Below, piece by piece: positions 62,233 to 64,000 of a DNA stretch of 64,000 bases. Origin of the DNA: Heyndrickxia shackletonii. GTDB lineage: Bacteria > Bacillota > Bacilli > Bacillales > Bacillaceae_C. A program made the position numbers and the translations under genes. Below the pieces are notes generated by a model. That model did not search any database. It had not been told where the DNA came from and was given only the letters and a program-made list of their open reading frames with translations. Location: the NCBI RefSeq assembly GCF_001420715.1, contig NZ_LJJC01000004.1:2217908-2281907 (forward strand). Reading direction: 5' to 3'. Positions within the stretch are counted from its first letter, which is position 1, and every line of letters begins with the position of its first letter.

Positions 62233-62928
62233 TTATTTGATCTTTACCATATTTTTGGCTTTTCTTTGTGTTAAAATTCGAATTTTATAAAGGAACCACG
62301 ATTTTAGAAGAGGTTCCTTTGCATGATGAGATGCAACTTTGGAAAGAAAATAAAAGTCTGCTGGTTCCACATCTATTTTTCCAATCGGTGTTACGGGTTC
62401 TTGACTAACCCATTCATCGAAGTGTATAGCTCCTGATTCAACGTGCTGAAAGGTTTTCTGAGGTAAAATATATACGGTCCCATTCGTCCATGGATTGTTC
62501 CGAAATGTTTCATGGGTCAAGGAATAAAAATGATATTTATGTTTATTATCCGCAGGAATGCAGCCATTTCGAAAATTCGAATAAACGCTTTCTTTTCGAA
62601 AAACAGCATAAAAAATCGACCATATGGGGTCCTTCGTTGCAAAAACAGCGTTGACAGATTTACCGTTAAAAAGAGTTTGGTTCCTTGGTTCAAAAGTATG
62701 AATAGATGGATGATTTGAACCATGTAATATTAGCTGTTTATTTTCAGCTAAGTAGGATAAGAACTTATATTTTGGTATTGGCAAGTTATATTCTAATTTA
62801 GGAAGGTCCTCTTTAGCTAATCTTTCAAAGAGGAGCTCAAATTGTTCTTTTTCATGAGGTGACAGGTTTATTGATGGAGATGGGAACAGAAGAAGCCTTA
62901 ATAATAAATTGTAAAACCTTTTTTTCAT
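62233..62928 (-). CDS. Uncharacterised protein with ADP-ribosyltransferase-like features
   Basis: 231 aa, cytosolic. It contains LILHGSNHPSIHTFEP, then NAVFATKDPIWSIFYAV, an order seen in some ART-fold proteins (HG near the first strand; a FATxDPxxAxFYA-type segment). No clear catalytic glutamate can be assigned. It precedes the exported protein gene on the same strand with a 110-bp gap. ATG at 62928 is preceded by GGAGG. Family assignment is tentative. Confidence 0.6.
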   Translation of the reverse strand: MKKRFYNLLLRLLLFPSPSINLSPHEKEQFELLFERLAKEDLPKLEYNLPIPKYKFLSYLAENKQLILHGSNHPSIHTFEPRNQTLFNGKSVNAVFATKDPIWSIFYAVFRKESVYSNFRNGCIPADNKHKYHFYSLTHETFRNNPWTNGTVYILPQKTFQHVESGAIHFDEWVSQEPVTPIGKIDVEPADFYFLSKVASHHAKEPLLKSWFLYKIRILTQRKAKNMVKIK

Positions 62929-63095
62929 TCATAAACCTCCGAAAAGTTATTTATTAATACTTTCAAGAAGATTTAAAAAAAACCCTTTTTACATGATATA
63001 TTCGATTTAATAAATATTTAAGATTTTGTTTATTCTCCGTTTAGAAATAGATGCTATTGTTCAAATTATTGTCTTAAAATGGAGAGGGTGAAATA

Positions 63096-64000
63096 ATGTC
63101 CATTCGAAAACGGTTATTTATTTCCAATGCAGCAATGGTGTTGATGCCAATTTTCGTGTTAATCCTTTATTTTTTATTATTGGGTATCGTATTTAGTGGA
63201 GATATAAAAATATTAGGCAGTAATTTTCATCAAGGCTGGCAGCGTCCGGAATCAAGTAAGAATACGAACATATTCAATCAACTCATTAAGCTTACATCAA
63301 CAAATTCCGAAAAACTATTAGATGAACATTATATTGAATCGATAACAAAAAATATGGAGAAAAACCATTCGGGTATCATTATTCGAAAAGGGAATAAGAT
63401 TCTGTATAAATCAAAATATGTACTGCATGTTTCAAACGCTGACTTTCCAGTGTTCGGTAAGGAAGGATATGATCCCGTGGTATGGATTGGTCATAAGCAA
63501 TATTCCATGAGACAGCATGACTTTTACTTTAGAGATGGAATGGAAGGTTCCATATTTTTAGTTGATAAAGGCATCAATTTTATGCAAATTGCCAGAAGAT
63601 ATTTCCCGCTCATCTTTTTTGGCATAGTGCTTATTCTAGTCGGAACGAATGCGTTGCTTTCTTACTTTATGTCAAGAAGTATCTTAAGACCTGTTAATCA
63701 ATTATCTGTTGCTGCTGAGAAAATCAGTAAGGGACAATTAGATTTTCATCTTGAGACATCAAGTAAGGATGAATTAGGAAAATTGGTGAAAAGCTTTGAC
63801 CAGATGCGAGAGAAATTAAAAGAATCTTTGGAATTAAGAGAGCGATATGAAAACAATCGCAAAGAACTAATAGCAAATATTTCTCACGATTTAAAAACAC
63901 CTATTACTTCCATTCGAGGTTATGTGGAAGGAATTATGGATGGTGTAGCAAATTCAAAAGAGAAGCTGCAGAGCTATCTTAATACGATACACGCTAAAGC
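63096..64000 (+). CDS. Sensor histidine kinase (3' end outside window)
   Basis: 301 codons visible. Two membrane helices (about 12-40 and 170-190) enclose an extracellular sensor of about 125 residues. HAMP (ILRPVNQLSVAAEKISKGQL) and HisKA with H264 in NISHDLKTPITSIRGYVEGI follow; the ATPase domain is cut by the window edge. ATG at 63096 follows GGAGAGGGTG. No response regulator lies upstream; it may be beyond the edge. Confidence 0.9.
   Translation, partial: MSIRKRLFISNAAMVLMPIFVLILYFLLLGIVFSGDIKILGSNFHQGWQRPESSKNTNIFNQLIKLTSTNSEKLLDEHYIESITKNMEKNHSGIIIRKGNKILYKSKYVLHVSNADFPVFGKEGYDPVVWIGHKQYSMRQHDFYFRDGMEGSIFLVDKGINFMQIARRYFPLIFFGIVLILVGTNALLSYFMSRSILRPVNQLSVAAEKISKGQLDFHLETSSKDELGKLVKSFDQMREKLKESLELRERYENNRKELIANISHDLKTPITSIRGYVEGIMDGVANSKEKLQSYLNTIHAK

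Overview
The window is chromosomal DNA of an endospore-forming, low-GC Gram-positive bacterium of the family Bacillaceae. The evidence is spore genes (a CotD-type coat protein, an H-type small acid-soluble protein, CwlJ, a CotF-type coat protein), a sigma-K-like promoter, strong AGGAGG ribosome sites with many TTG/GTG starts, a T-box leader and a glgBCDA operon. No rRNA, tRNA, CRISPR array, prophage or intact insertion sequence was seen.

Layout. 0-4 kb: a minus-strand marR - isochorismatase-like - MFS operon and a stand-alone glnS. 4-12.3 kb: cotD, a lipoprotein, a YitT-like membrane protein, a Smr-less MutS2 paralogue behind an attenuator leader, sspH, gabD, cwlJ and a cotF-like gene. 12.5-21 kb: a pair of small membrane proteins, a GH15-like glucoamylase and glgB-glgC-glgD-glgA without glgP. 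21-36.4 kb: a YcgG-like protein, fetAB, an amino acid permease, an Lgt-like / Tes-like radical SAM / small membrane protein operon, exoA, a YdcF-like protein, a membrane FAD oxidoreductase coupled to a half-size MFS protein, an attenuated ABC-F gene, mug, and a frameshifted VIT1-type transporter. 37-44 kb: a DinB-like protein, rifampin phosphotransferase, a DfrD-like dihydrofolate reductase broken by a stop codon, a TetR - DUF5367 operon and an inducible cat. 44-46.6 kb: a YvgK-like regulator divergent from modAB. 47-52 kb: a visibly GC-richer block with a serine hydrolase, an MMPL fragment, two small membrane proteins and a two-component system. 52-64 kb: an SRPBCC protein, an AlkD-like protein, a T-box-controlled permease, a DeoR regulator with a HAD phosphatase, an Fpg/Nei remnant, a ribosomal protection GTPase, a VanW-type cluster and a truncated histidine kinase.

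The main theme is intrinsic antibiotic tolerance directed at the ribosome and transcription. The MutS2 paralogue, the ABC-F gene and cat each follow a leader with a very short ORF. In the first two, part of the short ORF is perfectly complementary to a segment further down the leader and intrinsic terminators precede the main gene, which is transcription-attenuation architecture. In cat, a hairpin covers the ribosome site, which is translation attenuation. A tetracycline-protection-type GTPase, rifampin phosphotransferase and the broken dfr add to the set.

Two loci look most likely to hold undescribed biology: the attenuator-controlled, Smr-less MutS2 paralogue (6.6-8.9 kb) and the Lgt-like / Tes-like radical SAM operon (26.0-28.5 kb), whose Lgt-like member lacks residues that matter in true Lgt.
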